From Ferruginibacter sp. HRS2-29 (lineage in GTDB: Bacteria; Bacteroidota; Bacteroidia; Chitinophagales; Chitinophagaceae), in contig NZ_RJUB01000127.1 of NCBI RefSeq assembly GCF_024343615.1, positions 1 to 53,422 on the forward strand: DNA of 53,422 nt, in the 5' to 3' direction. The position numbers were made by a program, and so were the translations under genes. This document shows positions 32,924 to 41,353 of the stretch, piece after piece; positions within the stretch are counted from its first letter, which is position 1, and each line of letters begins with the position of its first letter. The notes under the pieces are model-generated. The model was given only the letters and a program-made list of their open reading frames with translations. It made no database searches and had not been told where the DNA came from.

Positions 32924-34924
32924 ATGAGAAAGATGGCTCTCCTTGCAACAGCACTCCTGCTGGCAATTTTCAGCTTTGCACAAAAGACTGACGCAGACTG
33001 GACGAAAAAATTTCCCGGCAATGTAAAATGGTACAAGATCTCCGATGCAGGTGTACTCGTAGTGGGCACCGGTGATGCATTGTATGGCATACAGCCCGAA
33101 AGCGGCGCTGAAATATGGAAGCTTGAAAACCTCGATGATGTCAACGAAAGCAATTACGATCCTATCGAAGGTTCGCCTTACATTGCTATTGTAAAAGGAG
33201 GACTTAGCAAGCGTCATCACACCGTGCTGGATGTCACCACCGGTAAGATCATCGCCAATTCCAAAGAACTCGGCATGTACACAGTTACCAAGAGACTGGA
33301 AATGCCCGGACTGGCATCGATGCTACTGTACGGTATAAATAAAACAGGCAAACCATCGCTTACCATGGTAAGTTATACAGACGGCACAGTGAAATGGGAA
33401 CAATCAAAACTTTTTGAAAAGAACAGCGAACAGATCGTTTCACAGGCTGGTGTTGTAAGCGACGGGATACTCATCGCAACCAACCGGAATATTTATAAAC
33501 TGAATCCCGCCAGCGGCGAAATCTTATGGACAGTAGATATGAAAAGCGATCTGCCGGTAGTGGCTCCGCCTAAAAAAGCGAAAGGCCCTTTTGGTGGCTT
33601 CAAGGCCGCCTTCAGTGCCGAAGGGGCAACAGAACAGGCTACAGCTACTTCAGCGGATTTTTTTCAGAAAGAAAATAAAAGCATCGTTTACTTCTGGAAC
33701 CAGGATGTGCTTACAGCATTCAATGTGGCCGATGGAAAAGAAGTATGGAAGAGAGTGGAATTGTCTTCCCCTATCACACAGATATTGTTCGATACAAAAG
33801 GCATGCTGATCACTACCGCGGAAAAAAGAGAAGAAGATATTGCGAAAGCCAACAAAGGTGGTGGTGGGTTGATTGGAAAACTGAAAAGAAGTTCTGCCGG
33901 CAAAAAGAACCGTGCCGAATTACTTTGCCTGGATCCCGCAACAGGCAATGAAATATGGAGCGATGAAGTAGACCTTCAGGGGGATGTAGTGGCGTATAAA
34001 AAAACAGGCGATAAACTTATTCTGGCTACAGCCCGCGACCAGGGAACAAATTTCATCAGCATCGTAGACCTGAATGCAGGCAAATCGATCACGAAGAAAG
34101 CATTGAAAATAAATGGCGAGGCGCAGGACCTCCAGATCGTTCCGCAGGGATTGTATTACCGCACAACAGACGAGATCAACATCCTTGATCTTGAATCGGG
34201 CGACAAGACATGGAAAAAAGGATTCAAAGTGAAAAATTGCGCCGGCGAAAACGCGAACGCGAAAGAAGGATATGTTTTTGCCAATGATAAGATCTACAAG
34301 GTAGATTTTGAGAAAGGCGATCTTACTGATTGGGTGACCGATATCAAATTTGATGGTGGCGAAGACCCCACTTCTTTGCAGGTAAGGGAAAACGGGATAT
34401 TACTGAGTTCTTCGCAAAACATCCGTTTATACAGCTACGATGGTAAACAGATCTGGCATAATTACCAGAAAGCGCCAGGTAGGACCATGGCTGGAAAAAT
34501 ATTCAGCGGTTTGGGCGGTGCAGCTTCGGCTGCGATGGGCGCAGCCAATATGGCCGCGAGCGCACAGCTGAGTTACTCCAAGGGATATTACGGAAGCACC
34601 GATCCAAGGGTGGATGCGGATATCAAGAATTATAATGCCATGGCAGGAGCCTGGAGCAATGCATCTGTAGCCAGTTTCAAGTCTATCAGCAAACGTTTCA
34701 AGGCAACCAAAGAAGCCAATAATTTCATGAGTATGATGGTTTCTGTAGGCGGCAGTAATAATGCAAGAGATGCCGGGCTGATCATTGTAGATAAGGTTTC
34801 GGGTAAAGACGGCAGGCAGATGTTGCTGGGCGATAAAAAAGACCCGGATTATCAACTGGACGAGATAGGCAAGCTGGTATTCTACAAAAGTGATAACAAC
34901 GAAATTAAGGGCTTCAAATACTAG
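32924..34924 (+). CDS. Exported PQQ-like beta-propeller repeat protein
   Basis: 666 residues. It has a signal peptide (RKMALLATALLLAIFSFAQ) and repeated blades of the pattern Y-x-L-x-P-x-(S/T)-G-x-x-x-W (YGIQPESGAEIWKL, YKLNPASGEILWTV, LLCLDPATGNEIWSD, NILDLESGDKTWKK). There is no PQQ-dehydrogenase catalytic motif, so a scaffold or binding role is likely. An Ala-rich segment (GGAASAAMGAANMAASA) interrupts the C-terminal part. It sits between tsf and pyrH, which often neighbour each other directly. Confidence 0.8.
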   Translation: MRKMALLATALLLAIFSFAQKTDADWTKKFPGNVKWYKISDAGVLVVGTGDALYGIQPESGAEIWKLENLDDVNESNYDPIEGSPYIAIVKGGLSKRHHTVLDVTTGKIIANSKELGMYTVTKRLEMPGLASMLLYGINKTGKPSLTMVSYTDGTVKWEQSKLFEKNSEQIVSQAGVVSDGILIATNRNIYKLNPASGEILWTVDMKSDLPVVAPPKKAKGPFGGFKAAFSAEGATEQATATSADFFQKENKSIVYFWNQDVLTAFNVADGKEVWKRVELSSPITQILFDTKGMLITTAEKREEDIAKANKGGGGLIGKLKRSSAGKKNRAELLCLDPATGNEIWSDEVDLQGDVVAYKKTGDKLILATARDQGTNFISIVDLNAGKSITKKALKINGEAQDLQIVPQGLYYRTTDEINILDLESGDKTWKKGFKVKNCAGENANAKEGYVFANDKIYKVDFEKGDLTDWVTDIKFDGGEDPTSLQVRENGILLSSSQNIRLYSYDGKQIWHNYQKAPGRTMAGKIFSGLGGAASAAMGAANMAASAQLSYSKGYYGSTDPRVDADIKNYNAMAGAWSNASVASFKSISKRFKATKEANNFMSMMVSVGGSNNARDAGLIIVDKVSGKDGRQMLLGDKKDPDYQLDEIGKLVFYKSDNNEIKGFKY

Positions 34925-34953
34925 TATGGCTTTTAGGGAAGCTGTATTATGAG

Positions 34954-34991
34954 GATTGGGCTGCACGCAAGTGTCGGCCCGATTCTTTTTT
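34954..34991 (+). terminator. Probable terminator after beta-propeller gene
   Basis: Imperfect stem GATTGGGC...CAC / GTG...GCCCGATT (34954-34983) followed by seven T residues. Confidence 0.55.
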
Positions 34992-34996
34992 AGGAG

Positions 34997-35123
34997 TTGT
35001 CAGATGTCAGATTTGAGTTGTCAGCGGGTCATAAGGGTGTAAGTCTATAATTTCAGCTCGTGCTGTTTGCTAAATTTCAAGTGTAATTCATTGACATCTG
35101 GCAACTGACATCTGACAACCCGC
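34997..35123. repeat. Inverted repeat of TGTCAGATGTCAG words upstream of pyrH
   Basis: The left arm (34997-35028, GTTGTCAGATGTCAG...GCGGG) is inverted at 35091-35123 (GACATCTG...CTGACATCTGACAACCCGC). It fills most of the 278-base gap before pyrH. Confidence 0.75.
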
Positions 35124-35144
35124 TTCTGCCAACTTTTTTCTTTT

Positions 35145-35152
35145 TATCTTTG
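35145..35152 (+). promoter_or_regulatory. -7 promoter element of pyrH
   Basis: TATCTTTG followed by GCA, as at rplM (TACCTTTGCA). The -33 region holds only TTCTG, a partial match. Three CATCATA repeats follow in the leader. Confidence 0.5.
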
Positions 35153-35202
35153 CACTCAGATCATACATCATACATCATACATCAAAAAATCATACATCCT
35201 TT

Positions 35203-35922
35203 ATGCTTCCTAAATACAAACGTGTTCTTTTAAAGCTTTCCGGCGAATCATTGATGGGCAGTAAAGACAGTTTCGACCCGATCGATCACCGTATCATTGC
35301 ACAATATGCCCAGGAGATCAAGCAGATCATCGAAATGGGGGTACAGGTTGCCATCGTGATAGGCGGTGGTAATATTTACCGCGGAATGAACGAAGCCGAA
35401 ACCGGTATCGAAAGGGCGCAGGGCGATTATATGGGAATGCTGGCCACTGTGATCAATGGTATGGCAGTGCAAAGCGGACTTGAAAAAGCCGGTATGTATA
35501 CCAGGTTGCAGAGCGCTATCAAGATGGAGCAGATCGCTGAGCCATACATCCGCCGCAGGGCGATGCGCCACCTGGAAAAAGGCCGCGTGGTGATCTTCGG
35601 CGCCGGCACCGGTAACCCATATTTCACTACCGATACAGCAGGTTCATTGAGGGCAATCGAGATCAAAGCAGATGTGATCCTGAAAGGAACCAGGGTGGAT
35701 GGCATTTATTCCGCAGATCCCGAAAAAGACCCCAACGCCACCAAGTACGATAAGATAACATTCGCGGAATGCATCTCCAAAAACCTGAAAGTGATGGACA
35801 TGACGGCATTCACGCTTTGCATGGAAAATAACCTGCCGATCGTGGTTTTCGATATGAACAAACCCGGCAACCTGATGAGCGTGGTTACAGGCGAAAAAGT
35901 GGGTACACTGGTAAGCCAGTAG
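35203..35922 (+). CDS. pyrH: UMP kinase
   Basis: 239 residues, normal for bacterial PyrH, which phosphorylates UMP to UDP. Motifs are [42 protein letters not shown] and [14 protein letters not shown]. frr, often the next gene, is absent; a coiled-coil protein follows instead. Confidence 0.97.
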   Translation: MLPKYKRVLLKLSGESLMGSKDSFDPIDHRIIAQYAQEIKQIIEMGVQVAIVIGGGNIYRGMNEAETGIERAQGDYMGMLATVINGMAVQSGLEKAGMYTRLQSAIKMEQIAEPYIRRRAMRHLEKGRVVIFGAGTGNPYFTTDTAGSLRAIEIKADVILKGTRVDGIYSADPEKDPNATKYDKITFAECISKNLKVMDMTAFTLCMENNLPIVVFDMNKPGNLMSVVTGEKVGTLVSQ

Positions 35923-36038
35923 AAATAAGAAATAAGGAACAGAATAATAAGGAATAAGGAAGTTGTAACTTTATACGGGATGAAACTCGTGAAGGGCCAC
36001 AACTTCCTTATTTTTTTATTTTTTATTTCTTATTTCCT
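35923..36038. repeat. Inverted repeat of AAGAAATAAGGAA / TTCCTTATTTCTT words
   Basis: The left arm (35925-35965) of AAATAAGGAA units is inverted at 36000-36037. It fills the gap between pyrH and the coiled-coil gene. Confidence 0.7.
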
Positions 36039-36548
36039 ATGCTTTCAGAAAGACAACTACAACAGATCCAGGCGGAAAACGAGCATTTGAAGCTACAGCT
36101 CGAGGAGGTCAACGAGATCATCGCTATCAGGGAAGAAGAACTCGCGATATTGCGGCAGAAAATGCAAAAGGCTACACAGCTGCAGAGCAAGCTGGATATG
36201 AACCTCCTCGAGTTTCAACAGATGCAGGACACCATCGGCGAAAAACAACGGGAGGTGGCCGGAAATAACCAGCGACTGGAAGAACTGGAAAACGAGTTGT
36301 TCAAATCCATAAAGATGGAAACAAATTATTACAATATACTCGATGAAAACGTAAGCCTGCAGGCCAACCTCAAAGACACCAGCTCCGAACTCGAAGAAGC
36401 CGCTTCCCTCTACAAAAAAGTACGCCAGCTTACCACCCAGCTCACCGAAACAAAAAGCAACCTTGAAATAGCCCAGATGGAAATTGAAGGGTTGAAGGCA
36501 GAGTTGAAGGACTATAAGGATGCATATCCTGATCCTGCTTCCAGGTAA
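36039..36548 (+). CDS. Coiled-coil protein of unknown function
   Basis: 169 residues, almost entirely heptad-like and rich in Gln, Glu, Leu and Lys (ERQLQQIQAENEHLKLQLEE to IEGLKAELKDYKDAY). No signal peptide or membrane segment, so it is cytosolic. Likely a structural or adaptor protein; no family recognised. Confidence 0.75.
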   Translation: MLSERQLQQIQAENEHLKLQLEEVNEIIAIREEELAILRQKMQKATQLQSKLDMNLLEFQQMQDTIGEKQREVAGNNQRLEELENELFKSIKMETNYYNILDENVSLQANLKDTSSELEEAASLYKKVRQLTTQLTETKSNLEIAQMEIEGLKAELKDYKDAYPDPASR

Positions 36549-36624
36549 GCTATAATAATTTAATGTATAAAGTTTGTATTCACGGGATATATACCTTATT
36601 TTGTCTAACTAAAATTACTTGAAT

Positions 36625-37098
36625 ATGAACTTTCAAACAATGAACAAACAAAGGAAATTTATCCTTATTGCTGCGGCCATTGGTGTGATCGCTATGTTTC
36701 TGCCATGGGTATCAATCTCTGTAATGGGCATGTCCTTCGGAAATGTAAATGGTATGCACGGTTTTGGCATCCTCGTATTTCTTTGCTTCTTAGGGTGCGC
36801 AGGTATCACGTTAGTAGGCGATCAGACGAAACCGCTCGACAAGACCATGTGGATGATTTCGCTGATAGCCTCCGGTCTGGCAGCGTTGATCATGATCATT
36901 AATTTTTTAAGGGCATTGGATGCGATCAGTTACTTCTCTGTCGGTTTTTATCTCGCCATTGCCGCGTCACTGGCAGTACTGTTTGCCACTTATCAATACC
37001 GTGCCGCAGGATTTAATGTGAAGGACGGTTTCGATAGCCTGAAAGACGATATCGAAAAGAAAACAAAAAATGACAACCCCACACCTCCTGCCGTGTGA
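36625..37098 (+). CDS. Small four-span membrane protein
   Basis: 157 residues from the ATG at 36625; a second ATG at 36640 is possible. Four hydrophobic helices (FILIAAAIGVIAMFLPW, ILVFLCFLGCAGITLVG, MISLIASGLAALIMIINFL, FYLAIAASLAVLFATY) are followed by a charged C-terminal tail. Function unknown. Confidence 0.7.
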   Translation: MNFQTMNKQRKFILIAAAIGVIAMFLPWVSISVMGMSFGNVNGMHGFGILVFLCFLGCAGITLVGDQTKPLDKTMWMISLIASGLAALIMIINFLRALDAISYFSVGFYLAIAASLAVLFATYQYRAAGFNVKDGFDSLKDDIEKKTKNDNPTPPAV

Positions 37099-37118
37099 TC
37101 GTTTATAAATTATTCTAT

Positions 37119-37147
37119 AAAGCATCCCCTAAAAGGATGCTTTTTTG
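37119..37147 (+). terminator. Intrinsic terminator
   Basis: 9-bp stem AAAGCATCC (37119-37127) / GGATGCTTT (37135-37143), then a T run. Confidence 0.9.
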
Positions 37148-37240
37148 TTTGACATAAATAAACCAACTTTGCTCTCAGAACATCATCTCAACTCCTAAAC
37201 CATCTAAACTTTCTAAACCCCTAATCTCTAAACTCTGACC

Positions 37241-37879
37241 ATGACTTCCATCGCAGCAATAAGAACAGATTACAAACTAAGATCCCTCCACGAATCGGAT
37301 GTAGCACCGGGACCATTCGCCCAGTTTACCCGCTGGTGGAACGAAGCGATGGCAAGCGATATATCTGAGGTGAACGCGATGACGCTGGCAACAGTAGCTG
37401 CAGACGGCACACCGTCGGCAAGGATCGTGCTGCTGAAAGGGTATGATGAGGCCGGCTTTGTATTTTACACCAACTACCATAGCCGCAAAGCTGCCGATAT
37501 GGAAGCCAATAACAAAGTAGTGCTGCTTTTTTTCTGGAAAGAGCTGGAGCGGCAGGTACGTATAGAAGGGGTTATTGAAAAAGTGGATGCGTCGCAAAGC
37601 GATGAATATTTCGCCTCCAGGCCGGAAGGTAGCAAGATCGGCGCCTGGGCATCACCACAGAGCTCCGTGATAGCTTCCAGGGAAGTGATAGAAGAAAATG
37701 TAACCGAACTGGAAAAAAGCTTTGCAGGAAAAGAGATCGATCGCCCGCCACACTGGGGTGGGTATGTGGTAAAACCAACGCTGATAGAATTCTGGCAGGG
37801 AAGACAGAGTAGATTACACGATAGAATACAATATATTCTAAAGGGCAATGAATGGAAGATTGAGCGTTTAGCGCCTTAG
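37241..37879 (+). CDS. pdxH: Pyridoxamine 5'-phosphate oxidase
   Basis: 212 residues, full length. FMN-dependent last step of pyridoxal phosphate synthesis and salvage. Motifs are SARIVLLKGYDEAGFVFYTN, RQVRIEGVIEKV, SRPEGSKIGAWASPQSS and the substrate-binding RLHDRIQY near the C-terminus. Confidence 0.97.
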   Translation: MTSIAAIRTDYKLRSLHESDVAPGPFAQFTRWWNEAMASDISEVNAMTLATVAADGTPSARIVLLKGYDEAGFVFYTNYHSRKAADMEANNKVVLLFFWKELERQVRIEGVIEKVDASQSDEYFASRPEGSKIGAWASPQSSVIASREVIEENVTELEKSFAGKEIDRPPHWGGYVVKPTLIEFWQGRQSRLHDRIQYILKGNEWKIERLAP

Positions 37880-37994
37880 AATGGATAATTATATAATTGA
37901 TAACGGATAATGTTGAACTTTACAATATTGCTATTTCATTAGCAAGTCAAGCCTGAAACATTATCCATTATTCAATTATCCATTATCAAATTAA
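37880..37994. repeat. Inverted repeat of ATGGATAATT / AATTATCCAT words, copy 1
   Basis: The left arm (37880-37914) and right arm (37958-37993) are inverse arrays of the words AATGGATAAT and AATTGATAA, between convergent pdxH and bTHX genes. Copies 2 and 3 are at 48920-49042 and 50917-51026. Confidence 0.8.
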
Positions 37995-38123
37995 TTAAGC
38001 TTTCTTTTTTGCAGCTTCTACTTTATTAGCCGCTACTTTCTTAGCAGTCTTCGCAGGCCTTGTCTTTCCAAAAGATCCTGCAGTGATTTTTCCTTTTTTT
38101 GTTTTGATGTCGCCACGTCCCAT
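37995..38123 (-). CDS. Ribosomal protein bTHX-like small basic protein
   Basis: 42 residues from the ATG at 38123 (MGRGDIKTKKGKITAGSFGK). It matches the short THX family, whose members start MGKGDxKTxxGK and bind 16S rRNA. The tail is Ala/Lys-rich and repetitive. It is transcribed away from HU, with a terminator between the two. Confidence 0.85.
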   Translation of the reverse strand: MGRGDIKTKKGKITAGSFGKTRPAKTAKKVAANKVEAAKKKA

Positions 38124-38153
38124 AATATGATATTTAATTTTTTGAGTGATTAT

Positions 38154-38188
38154 AAAAAAAGCAAGATACGAACGCATCTTGCTTTTTT
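38154..38188 (-). terminator. Intrinsic terminator of the HU gene
   Basis: Stem GCAAGAT (38161-38167) / ATCTTGC (38176-38182), with A/T runs on both sides extending the stem. It lies 17 bases beyond the HU stop and could also work on the plus strand. Confidence 0.85.
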
Positions 38189-38204
38189 AATTTTTTTTTG
38201 ATGC

Positions 38205-38474
38205 TTAGATCTTAGCAGATAATTCTTTACCAGCTTTGAACTTAGCAACTTTTTTTGCTTTGATTTTGATAACAGCACCAGTTTGTGGATTGCGGCCGTT
38301 ACGTGCAGCTCTTTTAGATACAGAGAATGTACCGAAACCTACCAAAGTAACTTTGTTGCCACTTTTTAAAGTTTTAGTAACTGCTTCTACAAAAGAATCT
38401 ACAGTTGCATTCGCTTGTGTTTTTGTGATGCCTGCGTCATCAGCAATCTTTGCAATTAATTCAGCTTTGTTCAT
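38205..38474 (-). CDS. HU-family DNA-binding protein
   Basis: 89 residues from the ATG at 38474. NKAELIAKIADDAGITKTQA, LVGFGTFSVSKRAARNGRNP and KFKAGKELS are the standard HU/IHF blocks, including the DNA-bending arm with the NP motif. An upstream in-frame ATG would place the start almost on the -7 promoter box, so the shorter start is preferred. Confidence 0.96.
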   Translation of the reverse strand: MNKAELIAKIADDAGITKTQANATVDSFVEAVTKTLKSGNKVTLVGFGTFSVSKRAARNGRNPQTGAVIKIKAKKVAKFKAGKELSAKI

Positions 38475-38769
38475 AATATTTTTTTTGAAAAATTTATAGT
38501 GGGACAAATATAGAAGGTTTTTAATTGCAACAAAATTTTTTTTGAGGAACGTAAATTTACGAAAATGGCTACAATGCAGATTCTACAAGGTTTTTGCCCG
38601 TATAGCATAGATCGTTTTCTATGTATAATTCTGCCACCGGATTGCTGAAACCCCTGTCAATACAGGGTTTTGGTGATCAATGCTTTAAAATCCTTTGCAG
38701 ATGCGGCTTGCAAGGGAATATAAAAACTAATTCCATTAAAAAAAATTGTAAATTTTTTGTTTTGCACAA
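38475..38769. other. Gap upstream of HU and downstream of DUF4286 gene
   Basis: Holds the HU promoter at one end and, at the other, a weak ATTGT/ACAAT stem with eight T residues on the minus strand (38737-38770) that may end the DUF4286 transcript. In between I see only a short AACCCCTG/CAGGGTT hairpin near 38650-38671. Confidence 0.5.
38505..38534 (-). promoter_or_regulatory. Bacteroidota-type promoter of HU gene
   Basis: On the minus strand: -33 TTTG (38531-38534), 18-base spacer, -7 TATATTTG (38505-38512), about 30 bases before the HU start. Confidence 0.75.
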
Positions 38770-39075
38770 TTAGTTCACAACCTTCATTACAGACCTGAAA
38801 GAGATGAATTGGTCGCCCCATTTGGCAAAAGATTCCTGCTTCAGTGCGGCAGCATATTGCTCCACGTACCGGTTGTACAAAGCCTTGCTTTCGGCCATCA
38901 TCTGAACCGCAAAAGTAGGCCCTTCGCTGTCGTCCACTTCCAGCAGTTGCAATATTTTACCTTCCGTAAAACAGCCGGTAGCTATCAGCGCGGGGATATG
39001 CTCTTCCTGGGTCCATTTCAGCCAGGCGGCATGGATGGTATGGCTTACTTTAGTGGTGATGTTATATACGATCAT
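38770..39075 (-). CDS. DUF4286 family protein
   Basis: 101 residues. The N-terminus IVYNITTKVSHTIHAAWLKW and the block EEHIPALIATGCFTEGKILQLL are typical of this ferredoxin-like-fold Bacteroidota family; function unknown. Its ATG overlaps the stop of the upstream gene (ATGA), so they are translationally coupled. Confidence 0.9.
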   Translation of the reverse strand: MIVYNITTKVSHTIHAAWLKWTQEEHIPALIATGCFTEGKILQLLEVDDSEGPTFAVQMMAESKALYNRYVEQYAAALKQESFAKWGDQFISFRSVMKVVN

Positions 39076-40328
39076 GTTGTTTTATTTTTACCGATCTCCC
39101 TGAACCTTCGCAGGCTGAAAAAAAACAGCGCCAGCAATACGAGGCCGATGGCCGTCCAGAGTAACCATTTATAATTTGCAGGAGTATGTTTGGGGGCATC
39201 AGGCTTTACACTTCTCACCGTCACCAGGCTGCCGGTCTTTACAAAGGGCAATTCATTTACCCGGTTGCTGTCAGCGACCTTAAGATCGAAGGCCGGTAAG
39301 GTGGCATCACTGTTTCCAAAGATCAGCTGATAAAGCTTATTGCTTTCAAGATACGCCGTTATGAATCGCTGGTTCAGTGAAGTGCTCAATTCAGAAAACC
39401 TGAGCGGTGGATTATCCTCATTATAAACAAGTATAAAAAAAGTCTTGCTGTTCGCAACAGGCAGTTTCGTATTGAAGCAGCTGTTGTCGGCGATCGTGAA
39501 TAATGCGTAAAGCCTGCCCGGATTGCCAATGGATGGGACATCATCGCCTGACAGGTATACGGCGGCTTTGCGGTTGAAATATTTTGTTCCCGAAATCTGG
39601 TAACTTATCCGGTCGAAATGATAACTCTGCGACTGCCGCACTGTTATATAGGAAATATTACCGCTATCCGTCTGTGTCATCCTCACCGGTGGATTTTGTA
39701 TCACGCGGGTGTATTGCTGTATCTTATTGTCGTTGCCATCATCGGCTACTGCCGTCGCTACTTTCATGATGTCGAAGGGATCCCTGTTGTTGTTATGGAT
39801 GACCACTTTGAAATACTTGTAAGAGCTTGCAGGCAAAGGGATCCTTATTTCTCTGATAGTTTGCTGTGGACCCGGGAAAGGGCTCAGCCAGGTGCTATCG
39901 TTCAGTACAAACCAATTCTTAAGGTCATCGCTGCCACTCACCGAACACGCTCTTTCAGCGGCAGTATTGCGGATGGTAAGAAGAAGGTTCAGGGTGGTCT
40001 TATCAAAATCATTGGCTGTAGCCAACACCACAGTGTGCTGCCGGTTGCTTTCCGGAATGGAAAATTTAAGGTCACGCAGGTAGGCTTCCCGTAATAATTC
40101 CTTTTCGGTATTTAATACATACGGCACCCAATGGGCATTGTACACGATCCGCACATCGCTGTAATCAGTTTTTATGCGGCCGGTAATTTCCGGCGACAAA
40201 GCGATATTGTAATAGCCCGGTTTGGACACCGTATCCAGCTGCATGTAATATTTATAACCCTCGACCTGCGCTTTACCGCTCATGGCGAGCAGGGAGCAAC
40301 ACAAAACATTAAACCACTTTTTCTTCAT
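39072..40328 (-). CDS. Exported DUF3999-like protein with C-terminal membrane anchor
   Basis: 418 residues. Signal peptide (KKKWFNVLCCSLLAMSGKAQ), a large beta-rich extracytoplasmic part with carbohydrate-binding-like features (GSDDLKNWFVLND, YKYFKVVIHNNNRDPFDI), and one C-terminal helix (WLLWTAIGLVLLALFFF) followed by a basic tail. The layout and start fit DUF3999, but the match is from memory and tentative. Coupled to the DUF4286 gene. Confidence 0.6.
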   Translation of the reverse strand: MKKKWFNVLCCSLLAMSGKAQVEGYKYYMQLDTVSKPGYYNIALSPEITGRIKTDYSDVRIVYNAHWVPYVLNTEKELLREAYLRDLKFSIPESNRQHTVVLATANDFDKTTLNLLLTIRNTAAERACSVSGSDDLKNWFVLNDSTWLSPFPGPQQTIREIRIPLPASSYKYFKVVIHNNNRDPFDIMKVATAVADDGNDNKIQQYTRVIQNPPVRMTQTDSGNISYITVRQSQSYHFDRISYQISGTKYFNRKAAVYLSGDDVPSIGNPGRLYALFTIADNSCFNTKLPVANSKTFFILVYNEDNPPLRFSELSTSLNQRFITAYLESNKLYQLIFGNSDATLPAFDLKVADSNRVNELPFVKTGSLVTVRSVKPDAPKHTPANYKWLLWTAIGLVLLALFFFSLRRFREIGKNKTT

Positions 40329-40338
40329 TATCGGTTGT

Positions 40339-40396
40339 TATTTTAGTTTAGAGATTAGGGTTTAGTTTGAATGCGTTTCCATCTAAACTCTACTCT
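40339..40396. repeat. Inverted repeat of TTTAGAGATTAGGG / CTCTAATCC words
   Basis: TTTAGTTTAGAGATTAGGG (40342-40360) is mirrored by CTAAACTCTACTCTCTAATCC (40383-40403), which extends into the 3' end of the exodeoxyribonuclease gene. Related words precede pdxH (37190-37237). Confidence 0.55.
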
Positions 40397-41164
40397 CTAA
40401 TCCTTGACTTCCAGGTATATCGGGCAGTGGTCGCTGTGTTTTACATCAGGATAGATGGCTGCCGCCACCAGTTGTTCTTTCAGTTCGGGCGTTACGGTAA
40501 AATAATCGATGCGCCATCCCTTGTTGTTCAGCCGCACACTTGGAAAACGCTGGCTCCACCAGCTGTAATGATGCGGTTCTTTGTTGAATTCACGGAATGT
40601 ATCGATCCAGCCCGAACCGAGAAACTGTGTCATCCATTCCCTTTCTTCCGGCAAAAAGCCGGATGATTTTTTATTCCCTTTCGGATCGTGGATATCGATC
40701 TCGTTGTGGGCAATATTGTAATCTCCGCAAAGGATGATCTTCGGGTTGGTCTTCCTGATCTCCTCCAGGTATCCCTGGAATTCTTTCAGCCATTGGTACT
40801 TGTATGTCTGGCGTTCGTCGCCGGAAGTGCCCGACGGGAAATAAGCATTGATGAGCTTGATATCCCCAAACTGCACTTCGATCACCCTCCCTTCAAAATC
40901 ACTCATTTCAAAACCGCTGCCGATCTTTACCGCATCAGGTTTTAGTTTGGTAAAAACAGCCACCCCACTGTAGCCTTTTTTTTGTGCACTGAACCAATGA
41001 TGATAAAATCCCAGCTCTTCCAGTTGCTTTACATCGATGTCGGCATCGGTGGCCTTGGTTTCCTGCAGGCAAATAATATCAGCGGGATCGGTCTTCAGCC
41101 AATCCATGAATCCTTTTTTAATGGCGGCGCGTATGCCGTTTACGTTGTAGGAGATGAGCCTCAT
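40397..41164 (-). CDS. xth: Exodeoxyribonuclease III / AP endonuclease
   Basis: 255 residues. A Mg-dependent nuclease acting on abasic sites and 3' ends. Motifs are ISYNVNGIRAAIKKGF, CLQETKA (metal Glu), CGDYNIAH (catalytic Asp/Asn), KGWRIDYF and SDHCPIYLEV (catalytic His). It is divergent from the ligase-associated repair cluster that begins 190 bases away. Confidence 0.95.
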   Translation of the reverse strand: MRLISYNVNGIRAAIKKGFMDWLKTDPADIICLQETKATDADIDVKQLEELGFYHHWFSAQKKGYSGVAVFTKLKPDAVKIGSGFEMSDFEGRVIEVQFGDIKLINAYFPSGTSGDERQTYKYQWLKEFQGYLEEIRKTNPKIILCGDYNIAHNEIDIHDPKGNKKSSGFLPEEREWMTQFLGSGWIDTFREFNKEPHHYSWWSQRFPSVRLNNKGWRIDYFTVTPELKEQLVAAAIYPDVKHSDHCPIYLEVKD

Positions 41165-41318
41165 AGTGAATAGTCAATAGTGAATAGTCAAAGCCCGTTA
41201 CTTTTACTGATTTGGGGCATTTTTTACACTTGTAAAAATATTGTTTTTTAATAACATAGCTTCTGCAAAAAGTATAACCTTTGAAGATTTGACTATTGAC
41301 CATTCACTATTCACTTCT
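41163..41318. repeat. Inverted repeat of GTGAATAGTCAA / TTGACTATTGAC words in a divergent promoter region
   Basis: The left arm (41165-41192) and right arm (41288-41316) are inverse arrays of the same words seen at 14.5-14.75 kb. It lies between two divergent repair genes, so it cannot be a simple terminator. Confidence 0.8.
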
Positions 41319-41353
41319 TGGTTCAGTAATTGCATTAATTTCACAAAAAAGAC

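Noticed and set aside
35160..35185. Tandem CATCATA units before pyrH, possibly a repeat array or CRISPR remnant
   Set aside because: Only three short units with no spacers; a simple leader repeat downstream of the -7 element.
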